64,000 nt of DNA from Agelaius tricolor (GCA_023055355.1 JALJCS010000004.1:26274244-26338243), one strand, 5' to 3'; shown: positions 1 to 12,169, counted from the first letter of the stretch. Numbers and translations: made by a program. Notes: generated by a model not told the origin, from the letters alone.

Positions 1-1240
1 CATATTCAATAATATCATTCCTAATTTCTTTTCTTTTCTTTCTCAAAGTAATCCCTTAGCACTTCACTTTTTAAATATTAACCATATGCACAGACAGAAA
101 TTGCTTTACCGTTCTTAAACTTAAATATTGCCCACCTTTGGCTTGTCTGTGGAGGATTTCAGAAAAGGATGGATTCTGTCGCTCTCTAACCTCTTTTAGA
201 GACTTTATAGAGTCTTAGTTTTTCTGTCTGAAATAATTTAAGATCTTTGAACTTTTGCTGTAGAACCCAAGCACAAGGACTATTTCATTTAACAGCCTCC
301 AATGCTTAAACATAGAGAACATTAAAAGGAAAACAAATAAAAAGAAGCTCTGATATGAGCTTTTGCAATGTAGGCATGGAATGTGAGGTTGCTGTAGTGA
401 TGACATACTTTCAGTTCAATGTAGTCTGCTATCTATAATCATGAATCATGAAAAGTTTCTGTCAGGTTTTTTCCCCAAGTACTGTCAGGTGATTTTACAC
501 AACACGACAAGAACACCATTAAAATGTTGGTATGCTATATTATTTGTAAAAGAAAATTAAGAGAAATAGGCAACTAAATTACAAAAAAAAAAAAAGTTGA
601 CTGTTGTAACCCAGCAAATATTAATTGACAGTTACACGTATGGATAATTAAAAAAGAAAATTTATTTGTGAAGGTGTTGTATTTATTTTATTGGCATTGC
701 TTCCTCATTGGTCTATTTGCCAATACCTTAATTAATACTTTACACTCTTTTAGCTGTGGCCACTGGAGGATTTCCATGCGTTTTAAAGAAGTAGTCACTT
801 GGTATTTCCATGCCTCTATGAGTAGCATGCCTTTTTTGTTAAAAAACCCCATACTTGTAAAAGTGATGCAGATAAAGATTAAGAAGTTTATCTGGTAAAG
901 ATTTTAATGACACCAAAGTACAGTGTACAATACATACAAGATTGTGTTACCCTTAGTAACTGCCACCCACATTTAATTACTTGATAATGAAGAGAGCAAG
1001 CTTTTTACAGATTAATACTTTTTTTCATTTTTGTTAGGTACAGTTCTGTCTTGTTTTCTTTTCTTCCTTGTAGTTATTGTTAACACTCATGTGTGTTCTT
1101 TAGTTCTGATATTTTTCAACCGGGGCCTCAGAGCAACCAAGACTCAAAGCTTGGTAACATTTGTCCAGACATCTAGTCCTGCAGTACACATGGGATTTAA
1201 AAGTGTCTCTTTTGTAGATGCTCTGCCTGTTTCTTTTTTT
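1..1240. other. Noncoding AT-rich DNA, no gene seen
   Basis: Every frame is broken by stops; the longest open stretches are about 60-76 codons, with no recognisable domain and no convincing splice-site pairing. A 13-base A run lies near 583-595. I see no repeat of known family here. Confidence 0.7.
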
Positions 1241-1615
1241 TGAGCCTCTCTGTTCCTTCGTTCCTCTTTTTCCACTTCAACTTCCTTTTCTTTTCTTTTG
1301 TCATTGCCTCCCATTTCCCTCCCTTTTTTACTTCTTCCCGTCTTCAGCCTCACCTTAGTTTCACTTCCTCTTGTTCTCTGATTTTGCCTCTTTAGCACAA
1401 GAAGATGAAAAGGATCTGTTAGATGTCCATCTCCTGAGTGTATTCTATTCCTCCCATGGCATCCCTGTATGCTAATATTTGACACTCTGGAAGAGTTTCT
1501 CTTCTCCCCCGTGTGTCAGTTTAGTATGATTCCCCTACACTTCTGTGGAACAGAGATTCTCTTCTATATTCTATAGATTCTCTTCTATATTCTTCTATAT
1601 TCTTCCTCTTCTGCA
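1241..1615. repeat. Pyrimidine-rich tract with short tandem duplication
   Basis: From 1241 to about 1380 the plus strand is mostly C and T with few purines. At about 1554-1605 a block built on AGATTCTCTTCTATATTCT occurs twice, followed by further TTCTATATTC units, which is a local slippage-type duplication. A 113-codon open frame on the minus strand (1144-1485) is rich in K, E and R only because it reads this tract; I do not regard it as a gene. Confidence 0.6.
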
Positions 1616-2754
1616 TTCTTCTTAGCTGTTCTAATCTAGGTGTTACTATTCTATCTTTACCATAAACAGAAGGTGGAAACAGCTCAGATAAACCTTAAAA
1701 GACTAAAAAGAGAGATAGGAAGCACTGTTGTGTGTTTGAGCAAAGCAATGCCACTTCTTCTGTAGTGTGGAGTACTTTCAGATTTTTTCTGTATCTGCAG
1801 TATCTTGCCTAACACCTCTCTGATGCTTTTGGTGCTGTACCTCTAATAGTAACACTACTGATCACACTAGTACCACATCAGGATATGTATCATGGTTCAC
1901 ACTTTAACCAAGCAACAACAAAAATAAAGTCCAGTTTGATGACATTTCTGAATGCCAGCAGAACAAGTTACATGACAACAGATGTCTCAGTACATGCAAA
2001 GATCATTGGGTTTTCCAGAATATGTGCAGCTGGAGAGCTGTGCTATTGCTGCTCTGTGTCTTGCATCTTGCAAGGGTAATGAAGCAGAGGGCTGTATAAC
2101 CCCTGGTAATCAACAGCAGTATACATCATGCTAGTTCCTAATGACTACTATGAAATAGTTAGCCTTTATAGCCATAGTGCTTCACATTGCTCAGAAATGT
2201 AAAGGTGGCCCTTTAATGGAAAACATTTATGGCTGTCAGTCAAAAAAAAAAAAGGGAGAAAGAGAGAGACTTTTGTGTAGGTGTGTTTTTGTTCTATCTG
2301 GAATGTGTACTGACCGTTTACAGTACTAGGGTGATCCTACTAGCTGTGATCCTACTGATGTACTTTTTGCACAGCTAATAGACTGCAGAGCATGGAAATG
2401 TCTGTTAGTGAAGGTCTGTCAGGCATGTGCCAGGACCATGTGTGCTTGCTTTTTAAAATGGAGCTGAAAATCTCTTCACCTGCCAAGGCCTGAGTTCATG
2501 ATCCTGTGTCTCTCTTGTGATAGTTGATGAAATCACAAACACCCCAAGCACAGTGAAGAATGAAGGAGGTGGGAGGAATAGTTCATTCCCTAGGCTGTTT
2601 TAGGTGTGAGTGATGCCATCAAGCATTTCAGAAGAAACAGAGCCCTGAACTTGGGTCTTGGCAGGTAAGCCAAGGAGGAAACTATTTCCAGCTTTCTTGC
2701 TTCAGAATGTGGTTGAATTTCTATTAACCATTTATGATCACATTTTCCTTCAAA
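1616..2754. other. Noncoding DNA, no gene seen
   Basis: No open frame of note, no recognised transposon and no conserved-looking block. A small A-rich/purine run lies at about 2240-2270. Confidence 0.65.
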
Positions 2755-2761
2755 TATGTGA

Positions 2762-2819
2762 GTGTATGTGTGTGTGTGTTTGTGCATATATATGTATATT
2801 TGTGCATATATACATGTAC
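2762..2819. repeat. TG/TA simple repeat
   Basis: A TGTGTGTG run passes into two copies of a TTTGTGCATATATA-like unit ending in TACATGTA. This is an imperfect alternating purine-pyrimidine microsatellite, likely length-variable between individuals. Confidence 0.75.
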
Positions 2820-3116
2820 TTTCACAATCTGTAAATTGTATTTATATTTTTAATTGATTGTGATTGTGTGTGTCTTTGACAAAAATCTCTGGGTTTGAGA
2901 TTGATTCTCTGTGGATGAAGGGAGGGGAGAGAAGGGCTTTCCTGGTAGCCTGGAAAATCACTTTTCTTGCTGACAATGCCATGTTGAAGCCTCTACCAGA
3001 ACATATCCTGCACTATGTCAAACAAATATCACCACTGAGTTGAGGACAGGATCTTGGGGTTACTGTTCACCTCAATTTTCTTATGGGAAATGCAGTGACC
3101 TGTTACAAAATAAAGA

Positions 3117-3153
3117 AACCCACTCCCTTCCTGACTGTGGAGGGGAGTGGGTT
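3117..3153. repeat. 11-bp inverted repeat with 15-nt loop
   Basis: AACCCACTCCC at 3117-3127 is the exact reverse complement of 3143-3153. The loop is short. No T-run or gene end lies next to it, so it is not a terminator. It may be chance or a relic of a repeat. Confidence 0.6.
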
Positions 3154-3189
3154 GTGCCAAGAATCTGAGGAATTAACATAATTCTACTC

Positions 3190-3322
3190 ACAAAAAGCAG
3201 CTCAGAGATTAGAACTTCTGCTTTTTATAGGCTACTCGCTTTGCAGAGAACCTTGGGCTGAATTCAAATCATGGTCCTGGAGGTGATAAGGTTGTGATAT
3301 TAACCATTCAGCTACACATCAA
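3190..3322 (-). mobile_element. Ancient tRNA-derived SINE head (MIR-like), antisense
   Basis: On the minus strand the block reads as the tRNA-like head of an old SINE. TAGCTGAATGG (plus-strand 3304-3314) fits the Pol III A-box pattern TRGCNNARYGG exactly. A decayed B-box-like GATTTGAATTC lies at plus-strand 3260-3270, with tRNA-like spacing between them. The order and spacing resemble the antisense form of amniote MIR/CORE-SINE heads, including TTAACCATTCAGCTA, which parallels the usual TTAACCACTA..CTA. What I see directly is the A-box match and spacing; the family is inferred from memory. It is too diverged to be active. A chance tRNA-like match is the alternative. Confidence 0.45.
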
Positions 3323-3899
3323 TGGAGATTAACTCAATCAGAGAGTATGGAGTCCAGACCATGACACTTAAATGGATTTAAGATTTTTCCAGTTTAGAAA
3401 CCTCTTGCTTTGAGTTTAGATGTGGTTTTGATTGTCTGTGTGTCAGCCCTGACTTCAGGCACTTAGGAAATTTAGGTCCACAGATATTTAGGAATCAAGA
3501 AGGGCCACAGAGAATCAAACTTGTCATCTGTCCAGCATCAGTTGATTTACTGTTTTTCTTGAAGTCCAAGAGATCTCAAGGGGACTTTTTTCCCTTGCAG
3601 CACTGATCTTTCAATGAGGTGCTAGTGCCTGTCCTGAGCAATAACAAGGAATAACAGTGAAGTGTGAGTGACTCTTATTAGGAGGGGTAAATGTCATGAA
3701 CACTTACTGTTGCCTTCTAGGCAATAAGAGGACAGCATTGAATATAGACAGACAACCCCCTTTTACTTATCAAGGTACATTTTGATTCTAATGAAGATGA
3801 ACTCCCATATTTTAATTAAGAAATTTACTTTTCTTTCCTGTATGGAAAAATCTCTGATTCACCTGTCATTTTGCACCATGTTCTAGAATGTTGAATACT

Positions 3900-4125
3900 T
3901 AGCTTGAATCCAGGAAGTGTGTATTATTCTACTGGCTCTAATATATTAATTTGCTGCACAAGTCCTTTGTGCTTCAGCTTGATTTTTTTCTCCTCCCCCA
4001 CAGCTTTAACAAAATGTTCTAATCATCCCAATTTATACTTGGATGTTGTTAATTAATGTTTATGAAGTGCTTTGAGATCCTCTAATGAAATGCAATGTGT
4101 AATTATGACCATTCTTTAGTAAAAT
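3900..4125 (+). mobile_element. Ancient MIR/CORE-SINE-like fragment with LINE-type tail
   Basis: The segment runs in the order expected of an old amniote SINE: a loss-riddled counterpart of the GCAAGTCACTTAACCTCTGTGCCTCAG region at about 3950-3985 (CACAAGTCCTTTGTGCTTCAG), then a tail GTTAATTAATGTTTATGAAG followed by TGCTTTGAGATCCTCTAATGAAA at about 4048-4090. The GCTTTGAGATCCT plus GATGAAA-like pattern is typical of the 3-prime tails of amniote MIR/L2-related repeats. Divergence is high, so the copy is old and inactive. Exact subfamily and limits are uncertain. Confidence 0.5.
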
Positions 4126-5832
4126 TTTAAAGCATCACCATCACTGGAACAGTAATTTCAGTAAATTTTTTTAAATAATTTTTTTATCAAATAGAAGAGA
4201 AAGATTCCATGTCATTAGTTCATTTTTTTTTTATAGTAGGGTAAGGTATGTCTTTTTCTATCCAATCTTAGTGGGTTCTTCATGATGAATCTTGCCAGAA
4301 TTGCACCCTGAAGTCTTGCATTCCATCTGCTGGAAAGGGCGTGGAAAAAGGGTGTGGAAACCTCTGTTACTGACTGGCAGTTCTCTGCACAGAAGGAAGT
4401 AATTTGTAGGACAAGTAGATTTTTGTATATGTATATGTATATGGTATATGTATATGCCCAGTATATGTCAGCTTGCTGGGTTTGTTTGTATCTCTGTAGC
4501 TTGAGTAGTGATGTAGATATGGTAGTAGAATTAACATAATTACACTTTTATCCATGCATTCTGGATTTTGGGTGTCCGTAAGTTGTGTCCAAGTTGACAT
4601 ACGGTGCTGAAAACAGGAATAGAAGAAATAAGGCCACTCATCTGGTTGCTTTTAATGTAGCTTATGTTGCACCAGGCTTTCCATTAAAAGCTCTCAGACT
4701 GTTTAGAAGTAGCTAGGGCAATGTCTGGGAAAACTTGCTCTGTTCATGCTGAGTATGTAACGTTGTGATCCACACAAATGCTTTTGTCCAACCCATCTCT
4801 TTTAGAAAGGATTTAATCTCATGTCATAAATAAAACTAAATTTGGGGTGAGAGAATTTAACTAGTACTAATTTTGTTGCTTTCCATGTGGGAACTGGTTT
4901 CCTCTTGATAGGAGCTTTTCAAACTGTACCACAGGATGCAAAACAGAGCTCTTCTCTCTCATTTGTAGGTTCAAAGGGTTGTGAGGTAATACATATAAGA
5001 CCCATGACATTAATTTTCTCCCACAGCTGGAGGCAGAGATATGTTTCTTGGTACAAAAAGAGTGAGAAATTAATAAGGTCCATAGCAGATTGCACATGGT
5101 ATTGTATTTGTTGTGAGGCTGCAGAGAACCTGGATGTTAGAGAACGCAAGAAGCTCTTCTGGGACAACTGACCAGCAGACGTGCGGCTGTCCAGAGGTAG
5201 AACAGCAGCCCATTATGGTGTTCATACAATCTCAGACCTAGTCATTTCCAGTCTTCATTTGGGGGCCGTGGCATGAGAAGCCTGTGTTCCCCCAGCCACA
5301 TATGGCTAGGAAATTGATTGTACAGGATGAGCCAAAGTTTTTTAGTTTCTTTGGTTTGTTGTTCTTTTGGTGAATATTAACCTGCAGGATGAAATAATTC
5401 AATGAAAATATGGTACCTTAGCATAGAACTGATATTATTGTATCAATGATGAGATTTGTTTCGAGTGCGAGAGAAGTACCAGTGCAATGGAAAATTTTAT
5501 AGGCTTTGAAGCACATTTGAAGAATTTTAATGTCAATCCAGTTTGAGGTGCTTAAGAAGTCCCTCAACCTGACAATTCAAAATTAAATTATACATATGCT
5601 CACATGCCTGAATAATAACTTCATAAACACAGTAAGAATTTCCAGTACTAGTTACATCAGTCTTTAGGTGTGTGTCTGTGAGGCTTTTCCCCACCACCAG
5701 TCTGCTTTTTGCTGGAGTACTCTGTAAGTTCTTTACTAAGGTACCCATTTTTACTTCAGCACAGTGTTTACCTTCAGTTCATACAAGATAATTGTATTAG
5801 AATTTCAGCAGCTACTGCGCTGTAGAAAATCA

Positions 5833-5833
<1 letters not shown>
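4126..5833. other. Noncoding DNA with a short TATATG repeat
   Basis: A TATATG-type microsatellite lies at about 4426-4456. Overlapping open frames of 76-94 codons at 4867-5171 exist on both strands but show no family signature, no start context and no codon bias. I see no gene. Confidence 0.65.
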
Positions 5834-5901
<68 letters not shown>

Positions 5902-6034
5902 TTTCTTCCTTCCTTCCTTCCTTCCTTCCTTCCTTCCTTCCTTCCTTCCTTCCTTCCTTCCTTCCGCCACTTCCGCCACTTCCGCCACTTCCGCCACTTC
6001 CTTCCGCCACTTCTGCCACTTCCTTCCGCCACTG
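5834..6034. repeat. Compound pyrimidine microsatellite: (TTTC)n, (TTCC)n, 9-bp units
   Basis: Three adjoining arrays: TTTC units at about 5834-5905, TTCC units at about 5906-5965, then imperfect copies of the 9-bp unit CCGCCACTT to about 6033. The first two arrays are pure polypyrimidine on the plus strand, with mirror symmetry that can form triplex (H-DNA). The staged change from TTTC to TTCC to CCGCCACTT suggests successive expansions from one tract. Open frames of 81-149 codons through it (for example FLSFFLSF or RKEGRKEG repeats) are translations of the array, not genes. Confidence 0.95.
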
Positions 6035-8166
6035 GAATTCTGTGGGGTGAGTGCAAACATAATGGTGAGCACAAGATCCTTTCCCACCCCGCTATCCCCT
6101 CCCCAGTGTCTGTTGGTCAGCTATGGATGGCTGCTGCATCCCCAATTCCTTTCCCTCTAGCTGGGGACCAGGCCACCCTAGAGCACAACTCTTTGACTCT
6201 GGCTGCACAGTGAACCAAGACTGTGACCAGACTGCTAATCTGATTACATAGTACATACATGTTAAGGTATGAGTTTCTGTTACCTTTGAAACATGTGGAC
6301 ATCATTTACCAAATACCTTCTGTGAAAAAGGGGAGGAGGCTTGCAAGTACTTGTTAATACATGATGAACCAGGGTAGCATGAGGAGTATACAGCACATCT
6401 AGAATCAAACACAGGGAAGGGAAAAGTCCTTGAATCTTACATTTCCAACAAACTTTGGCATGTTTAGAAACCAGCTCTCCTTTCTAGTATCCTAGCTTTT
6501 TATTTCTGTTGGCAGCTCGTCCTTTGTGTCACACAAAAACTTATAATGAATCCATAAAAAACCAAATAGTACTGCATTATGTTTGGAGGAAAAAAAGGAG
6601 GCCTTCTTTGGTGGATGGACTAAGTGTGTGGAGCTGAAAAAAATACAGTTTTCTGTATAATCTTTAGAGCATTAATTTTGACCCAATAACATGGTAAATA
6701 ATGTGGACTGAAAAAAAAAACAACACACTTATGGTTTGCACCATAAGCATTGTAGTAATCCTTGTGACTTTGTTGGTTTGTTTTTTTTTGGTTTGTTTTT
6801 GCTGAAAGGTAGACAACAAAACCTTGAAGTTATTCTTTTTGCATTTACAGTTTTTAAAAATAAGTTAGTTTTCCTTTTTTGGGCATAATAGCAACAGGCA
6901 CTGATATCTTCATGCAAACTTGGGTATTAAAACACAGGCTTCTAAATTCATAGGCCTACCCCTAAAGAGAAATTAAAGAAATTGATATTTCAATTTCTAT
7001 CTGTGAATACAAGAAAGAAAATTCTCATTCAGAGGCAAACTGCTTGTAGCCAATGGAAAAAAACTTGTGCAGTAAGACACTGTTTAATTGAAATGTAGGG
7101 ATCAAAACTAAGCTTACCTTGCTCACTGTAAATTCCATGCTTTTTGACAGTAAAGCTTTGGGAATTAACTTTTCAAATTTCACTCTCTGAAATTTGACTT
7201 GGTTTCCTATGCCTTTAGACTAGGTTCTCTAGCATGCGACTTTTAAACATTAAAAAAAAAATTAAAAGTAGGATGGAAGAGAAACAAAGATTTAATCAAT
7301 ATCTAGGGAAATAAATGTAGTATTTTCAGAATGATACTAATGGCAAATTCAACTAATGTTCAGTTCCTGAATCTCTTACTAAACCTTTAAAAATGATGTC
7401 ATGTTTCTTTTATGCTCAAAAGTTGTGTGAAAAGCAGTTTCCACAAAGCATAGTATTTAATAAAAATAATGATCAATTGTAAAGATAAAATGTAACTATC
7501 TCACTTGCTTTGATAATATATTTAAGTATTGATTCACAGTGTGAGAAGTTCAGACACTGAGGAATCATAGCAGCTTTCCATAAGAACCAGAATGAAACAG
7601 AGGAGAAATACTTAAATATTATGACTATCAGGAAGAAAGTACTTAGTAAGTTTTACTAATGTCACATCCACCCCCAATACACACATGCAGAGGACTATTT
7701 GCCTTTTAGTGATGTTCATTTTGGAATGCTAAAACTGAAAGATTTGGACTAAATCCTGAAAACAGTTACAATACTGAATCAGTTTCTACCTTTATATTTT
7801 AAAGCCTTAGAAGCTTCTTGAAGTGTGAACCTTTTCTGGCTCGCATATCTCCCTCCTCTAGAGCATACAAGAGCACAGTGTGCCTATGGTATAGAAATGA
7901 GAAGAGGCAGTAACCATAGATAAAAACAGTTTTCCCCCTCTACCTTGGAGGAACCCAGGTGTTGCTGACTAGCCTTCTTTTTTTCTTACCATTTTAGAGT
8001 CTGTGTGAGACTATTTCAAGTAAAACTGAATTTTAAAGTTTTAAGCTTAAGCATTTAGATTGTTAATGCTTTTCCTCATTTCCGCCCCTTTTTTCTTTCT
8101 TTTTTTTTTTTTTTCTTTTTTTAAGATTAGTCATTTGGCACATTTTGTTTCAGGTAAAAGTTGCCT
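6035..8166. other. Noncoding AT-rich DNA, no gene seen
   Basis: No family-level similarity recognised and no open frame over about 62 codons outside the repeat edge. A T-rich run lies at about 8090-8122. Confidence 0.65.
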
Positions 8167-8225
8167 CTGTTCCGATATCTAGTGGGATCTGTTCAGATAT
8201 CTGTTCAGATATCAGATATTCAGAT
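8167..8225 (+). repeat. 12-bp tandem duplication around CTGTTCAGATAT
   Basis: CTGTTCAGATAT occurs at 8189-8200 and again directly at 8201-8212. A one-base variant CTGTTCCGATAT lies at 8167-8178, and partial copies (CAGATATT, CAGAT) follow to 8225. This is a small local expansion, not linked to a gene. Confidence 0.85.
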
Positions 8226-8406
8226 TTCTGCCTGTGCTTTGTGCAAACCTAGAAGTCAGTGAACCACCTGCTTATTGTCTTGGAACCTGGCTGATCTTGC
8301 AGGTATTTAACTCCTCTACTGCATTAAAAGCCCACAAGAAAAGCTATCAAATTATTTCTTAGGCTTTTTCCTTGCATGTAAGCAGTTACTGCAGAGACAC
8401 ATCTTT

Positions 8407-8458
8407 GCAGTGGAATAGGAAAGGACTCAAAAGCAGTGGAATAGGAAAGGACTCAAAA
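8407..8458 (+). repeat. Exact 26-bp tandem duplication
   Basis: The 26 bases at 8407-8432, beginning GCAGTGGAATAGG, are repeated without a mismatch at 8433-8458. Perfect identity implies a recent event. The copy number could vary between individuals. Confidence 0.92.
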
Positions 8459-9189
8459 CCAGTTTCTTTCATGATCATGTTCACATTATGAAAACATTTC
8501 CAAATTCCTAATGAGGGGAGGGGTGTTTGTTTGTGCATTTGGGGGTTTTGGGATGTTTTGGGGTTTTATTTGGTTTGTATTCCCCGCTTCTTTTTGTTCA
8601 GAATTGTACTAGAGAAATAGTTTAGAAAGGTTTTTGTTCAGGCCACTCATAATATACTCAGTACTACAATGCTTCATTCCTTTGGGAAAAAACTAGGTGA
8701 CTATATTATTGTAGGTATTGTAAGAACGTTATATTATAAGCTTAACAATGCGTCTTTCAAACCTGGGAGGGGGCTGGAGATAGAAGAAATTATCTCCACA
8801 GTAGAAATGTATTACTTCTCATTTCAAAAGAAAACTTCTTTGAAAATATTTCTTTTGCATATCATATTTTCCCCCCATTTATTCATGTCAGTACAGGACA
8901 TATTCAGCATCTGTTCTCTTCCAAAAGCCCTCAGGAAAAATTAAAAAGCTGTTCTTGCAAATTCATCATTATTATTAAGAACCATATTTCACCTCATGGT
9001 TATCTCAGCGCTTCTCTTGCTCTTATCTGCACTCTGTGATGACATTGCCTACTTGAGCAAGGCATCGTTCCAGCCTCGTCTCGTCTCTCCCACCTTAATT
9101 TGTACCGATGCGTTGCAGTTTGGTGACAGGCAGTTGTTCGTGCTTGAATAACCCAAGATTTGAATTCTACAGTTTGTGGCATCCATGTA
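8459..9189. other. Noncoding DNA, no gene seen
   Basis: An open frame of 91 codons at 8669-8944 has no recognisable features. Sequence is AT-rich with G-run clusters near 8515-8565 on the plus strand. Confidence 0.6.
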
Positions 9190-9510
9190 ATGCTTAGCAG
9201 TGGGTACAGCTGTTAACTATTCGCTTATAAATAATCTTTTTCCCCTCTCAACCTGTCTCCCAGGTAGTGTACCTGTCACCATTAATAACTCATCGGTAGC
9301 TCCCCAGTGATTTGGCCCATCACTTGTCATTCACAGTGGAGCACTGCTCCTGCCTGCTATTGAAGCTCACACAAGCTCCTTCAGCTATTCACTCATCCCA
9401 GCAGCTGTGCTGTTTCATATTCCTGACTTGCGGGAAATTGCACTGATGGTTCCAGTGCTAGGCAGCTCAGTTGTCCCCTCTCATCACTGACTGCACGCCA
9501 GGCCTTGCCT
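9190..9510. other. Candidate conserved noncoding element
   Basis: Base composition shifts to a balanced, low-repeat texture lacking homopolymers, unlike the flanks. It contains short motifs usual in enhancers, such as CATTAATAACTCAT near 9278 and TTGTCATTCACAG near 9327. Stops occur in all frames, so it is not an exon. Conservation cannot be seen from one sequence; this is an inference from texture only. Confidence 0.3.
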
Positions 9511-10127
9511 TCAGGAAGTATAATGTTGTCTGCTGCAGACAGTGAGACACCTCACAAACTGTCTTAAGTCAAGTCTCACTGAGCCATGTTGATTTCACTG
9601 AAAGTGTAACCCTGGAGTTATTTTGAGCCATTATATGTAGTAAGTATGTGCACACCTCCATTTAATGCTAAAAGATTGGTCTTACTCTTTCTTTTACTGT
9701 GGTAGTGAAAACACCCTCAATGATGTCCATCCTCCAGAAATCTGTACAAAAAGACAGCTGAGACTGTACCATCTACCTATATAGTGGAAGGGGAGGGAAG
9801 ATAGAACTGAGTTTGGTTGACACCTTGTTATAAAAGGTTATGTTTTTACTCCATTACTCTACATAACAGAATACTAAGCCCTTTCAGAATAGTGTGCTTC
9901 CTTTCCTAAGAAGCTCTGACTGGGGAATTTACTGTTACTTGATCTTCTTCTGTAGAAGAAACTTAACTGTAAACATGGTGCAGTCTGTGAACAGGAAATC
10001 ATTAGGGTCAAGGCAAAAAAGTGTCAGGTCCCATGATCAAGGGCAGTGCTTTGGAGAGGTGCTCTGAAGTGATACGTAGGTAGTTGCCACATTATTTTTT
10101 TAGGTGTGGGTAAAGACAGTTTCTTCT

Positions 10128-10210
10128 TTACTTATTTCCTAAATAAGGAAACTGACACAAAGCAACTTGCACCATTTAACAGCATTAATATGGTGATATT
10201 TGGAATACTG
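10128..10210 (-). mobile_element. Probable MIR-like SINE fragment, antisense
   Basis: AATAAGGAAACTGACACAAAG followed by CAACTTGCACC parallels the antisense core of amniote MIR elements (GATGAGGAAACTGAGGCACAGAG, then TGACTTGCCCAAGG). Only about 80 bp are recognisable, so confidence is limited. It lies just before a CR1 fragment in the same orientation. Confidence 0.4.
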
Positions 10211-10248
10211 AGCTTTAATTATTTGCTAATGTAAAGTTATTTGCAAAT

Positions 10249-10316
10249 ATTTGCCATAGGTGGGGACATCTTTCACTTGAACAGGTTGTCCAGGGCCTGA
10301 TCCAACCTGGCCTTCT
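10249..10316 (-). mobile_element. CR1 LINE 3-prime fragment, antisense
   Basis: GGGGACATCTTTCACTTG, then AACAGGTTGTCCAGGGCC and TGATCCAACCTGGCCTTC, match in order the antisense 3-prime part of bird CR1 elements (the segment upstream of the terminal repeat). Only about 68 bp survive, with no terminal short repeat. It is a dead fragment of an old insertion. Confidence 0.8.
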
Positions 10317-12169
10317 AATAAATCAATAAAAACCAGAATTTTTCTTCAGGAGTGGCACTGGAGGATTGCCTTGAGCAAGGCATTATTAGGAGAAAGTGCC
10401 TGTATTGAGTTCGTTTGGATGGTGATTAAATGACAACTCTTAGAGGGAGGCATCCCATGCAAAGAAACCTGAAGGTGGAATACTCTTTCAAACTCTTTGT
10501 AGTAGTGAAAACCACTGATTCTATGGAGGCACATTATTAATCAATGAGCACCACTGATTCTTCTCGTGTGTACTTAAGTCTTTTTATCTGGGTTACAAAT
10601 TGAGTGATAATATCCAGTGAGGAACACTAACTTAGCAGAATTAACTTCCCTAAAGTAGCACTTCAGTGAGGTGAACCAGCAGTGGAATATTTGACCCCTA
10701 GTTACGGCATCTTTTAATACTCATTATCCTACTAGATAAATTAGATTGCTGACTTTATTGGTTTAGGTGCAAAGCCCATTGAAGTCACTGGGAGCAATTC
10801 CACTGCAGGCAGGGAATCACCACAGAAGACAGGTATCAGACGTTACTTGAGGATGCAATGCAGGCAGTGTGTTGAAGTGATCCTGGCCAAGTATGAAAGG
10901 GGAACTCCACCTTGTGAAGAACTGGCATGGTTCTTTTGGGCATCAGTATAGTGGACTGTTCCACTCTCATGGGGTTGCTGGTTAGAAGCCTTTCTTTTTG
11001 TTGAAATAAAAGCTTCTTCCTCACAATTAATTATTAAGTGTTCCAGGACTCTATTATATATTTATATGTTCTTGAGAGCTCTTCTCTTACATGTGTTCTC
11101 TCTCATTGGTGTTATAATGTCGCTCTGATAGCTGTTCACTCGCTTCATTTCTTTCTGTCAGTTTCTGGTCCTGTCACACAAAAGAGAAGGATGCTGTATT
11201 GCAGAGAAAATCATGAGACCAACAAGGCCTGGAGGCTCATAGATAAATGAAACACTCTTTTTTATTCTAAAAAAATCAAATTCTATATTGATTTGGAATA
11301 TTTAGGTTCCACTTTAAATTTTAGAAATATTTTTACCTTACTGCAGACCAGCTATCCTGTGTTGTTTTGTGGATCCCTTTAGGTACAAAATGTCTTCCTA
11401 AGTCTGGCTCCAGTTGTTGTTTGTCAAAGAGAAAAGCATCTGTATCTAATTTTATTACCAATATATTTTCTTTTTTACTTTCCCCTCTGTCACACCTTTA
11501 TTTTTTCTTGCACCTCTGTTTGTGTGAGGAGTCATTCATCAAAGAAATCTTTAAATGTACACACATCCACATGAGATCACATTGACTCACAGTCTCCCCT
11601 ATCTCTTCAGAGGCTGCTCTTAAAAAAACAGGCATGATTTCTCAGACAGTTATGCACGTTACTGGTTTGCTCTATTGCTCTCTTTCTTTGGTTTGAAGTA
11701 CTTGCTTTCTGCTGGACACAGTGGGGTTAAAAAAAAAAAAAAATTAGTGGTTTGGCACTTTCCAGCTGCTTCTCAGGAGAATATAAAGTGCTAGTGGATC
11801 AGGTCCAAACCAGTGGATGTTTAAGAGAAGGAGAAAAAAAACCTAGCTGAAGAGTAACATTCTTGTGTGACTTCGTTACCTTCTGTTGTGCTAAAAAAAA
11901 TTGTTTTGCTTTACAGTTTTAAACACTCAAAAAAAGTTAGAAACACCAAATGACCTCCAGGCCCATTGGCTCTCCAGACTCAGTTTATCAAGTCTCCTCC
12001 ACCTTTTTGCCTGTAAAAATCCAAAGTGAAGTGTGAAAAGCATCAGAAAGTCTCATTTGTGCCAGTGCAGCCTTTTAGTCGCTTGCCAGCACCTTCATTT
12101 CTTCATATGTTTCTAGCTAAGGTCTAACATGGAACAAAAACCCGACAGCAATAGAGACCAGATGCCAGT
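10317..12169. other. Noncoding DNA, no gene seen
   Basis: Contains short A runs (for example about 11731-11743) and ordinary AT-rich sequence. Open frames do not exceed 72 codons and show no domain. Confidence 0.65.

Noticed and set aside
3117..3153. Hairpin as a transcription terminator
   Set aside because: The DNA is eukaryotic, there is no gene upstream and no T run follows.
5774..6213. Open frames of 81-149 codons on both strands
   Set aside because: They are translations of the TTTC/TTCC/CCGCCACTT arrays and exist in several frames at once.
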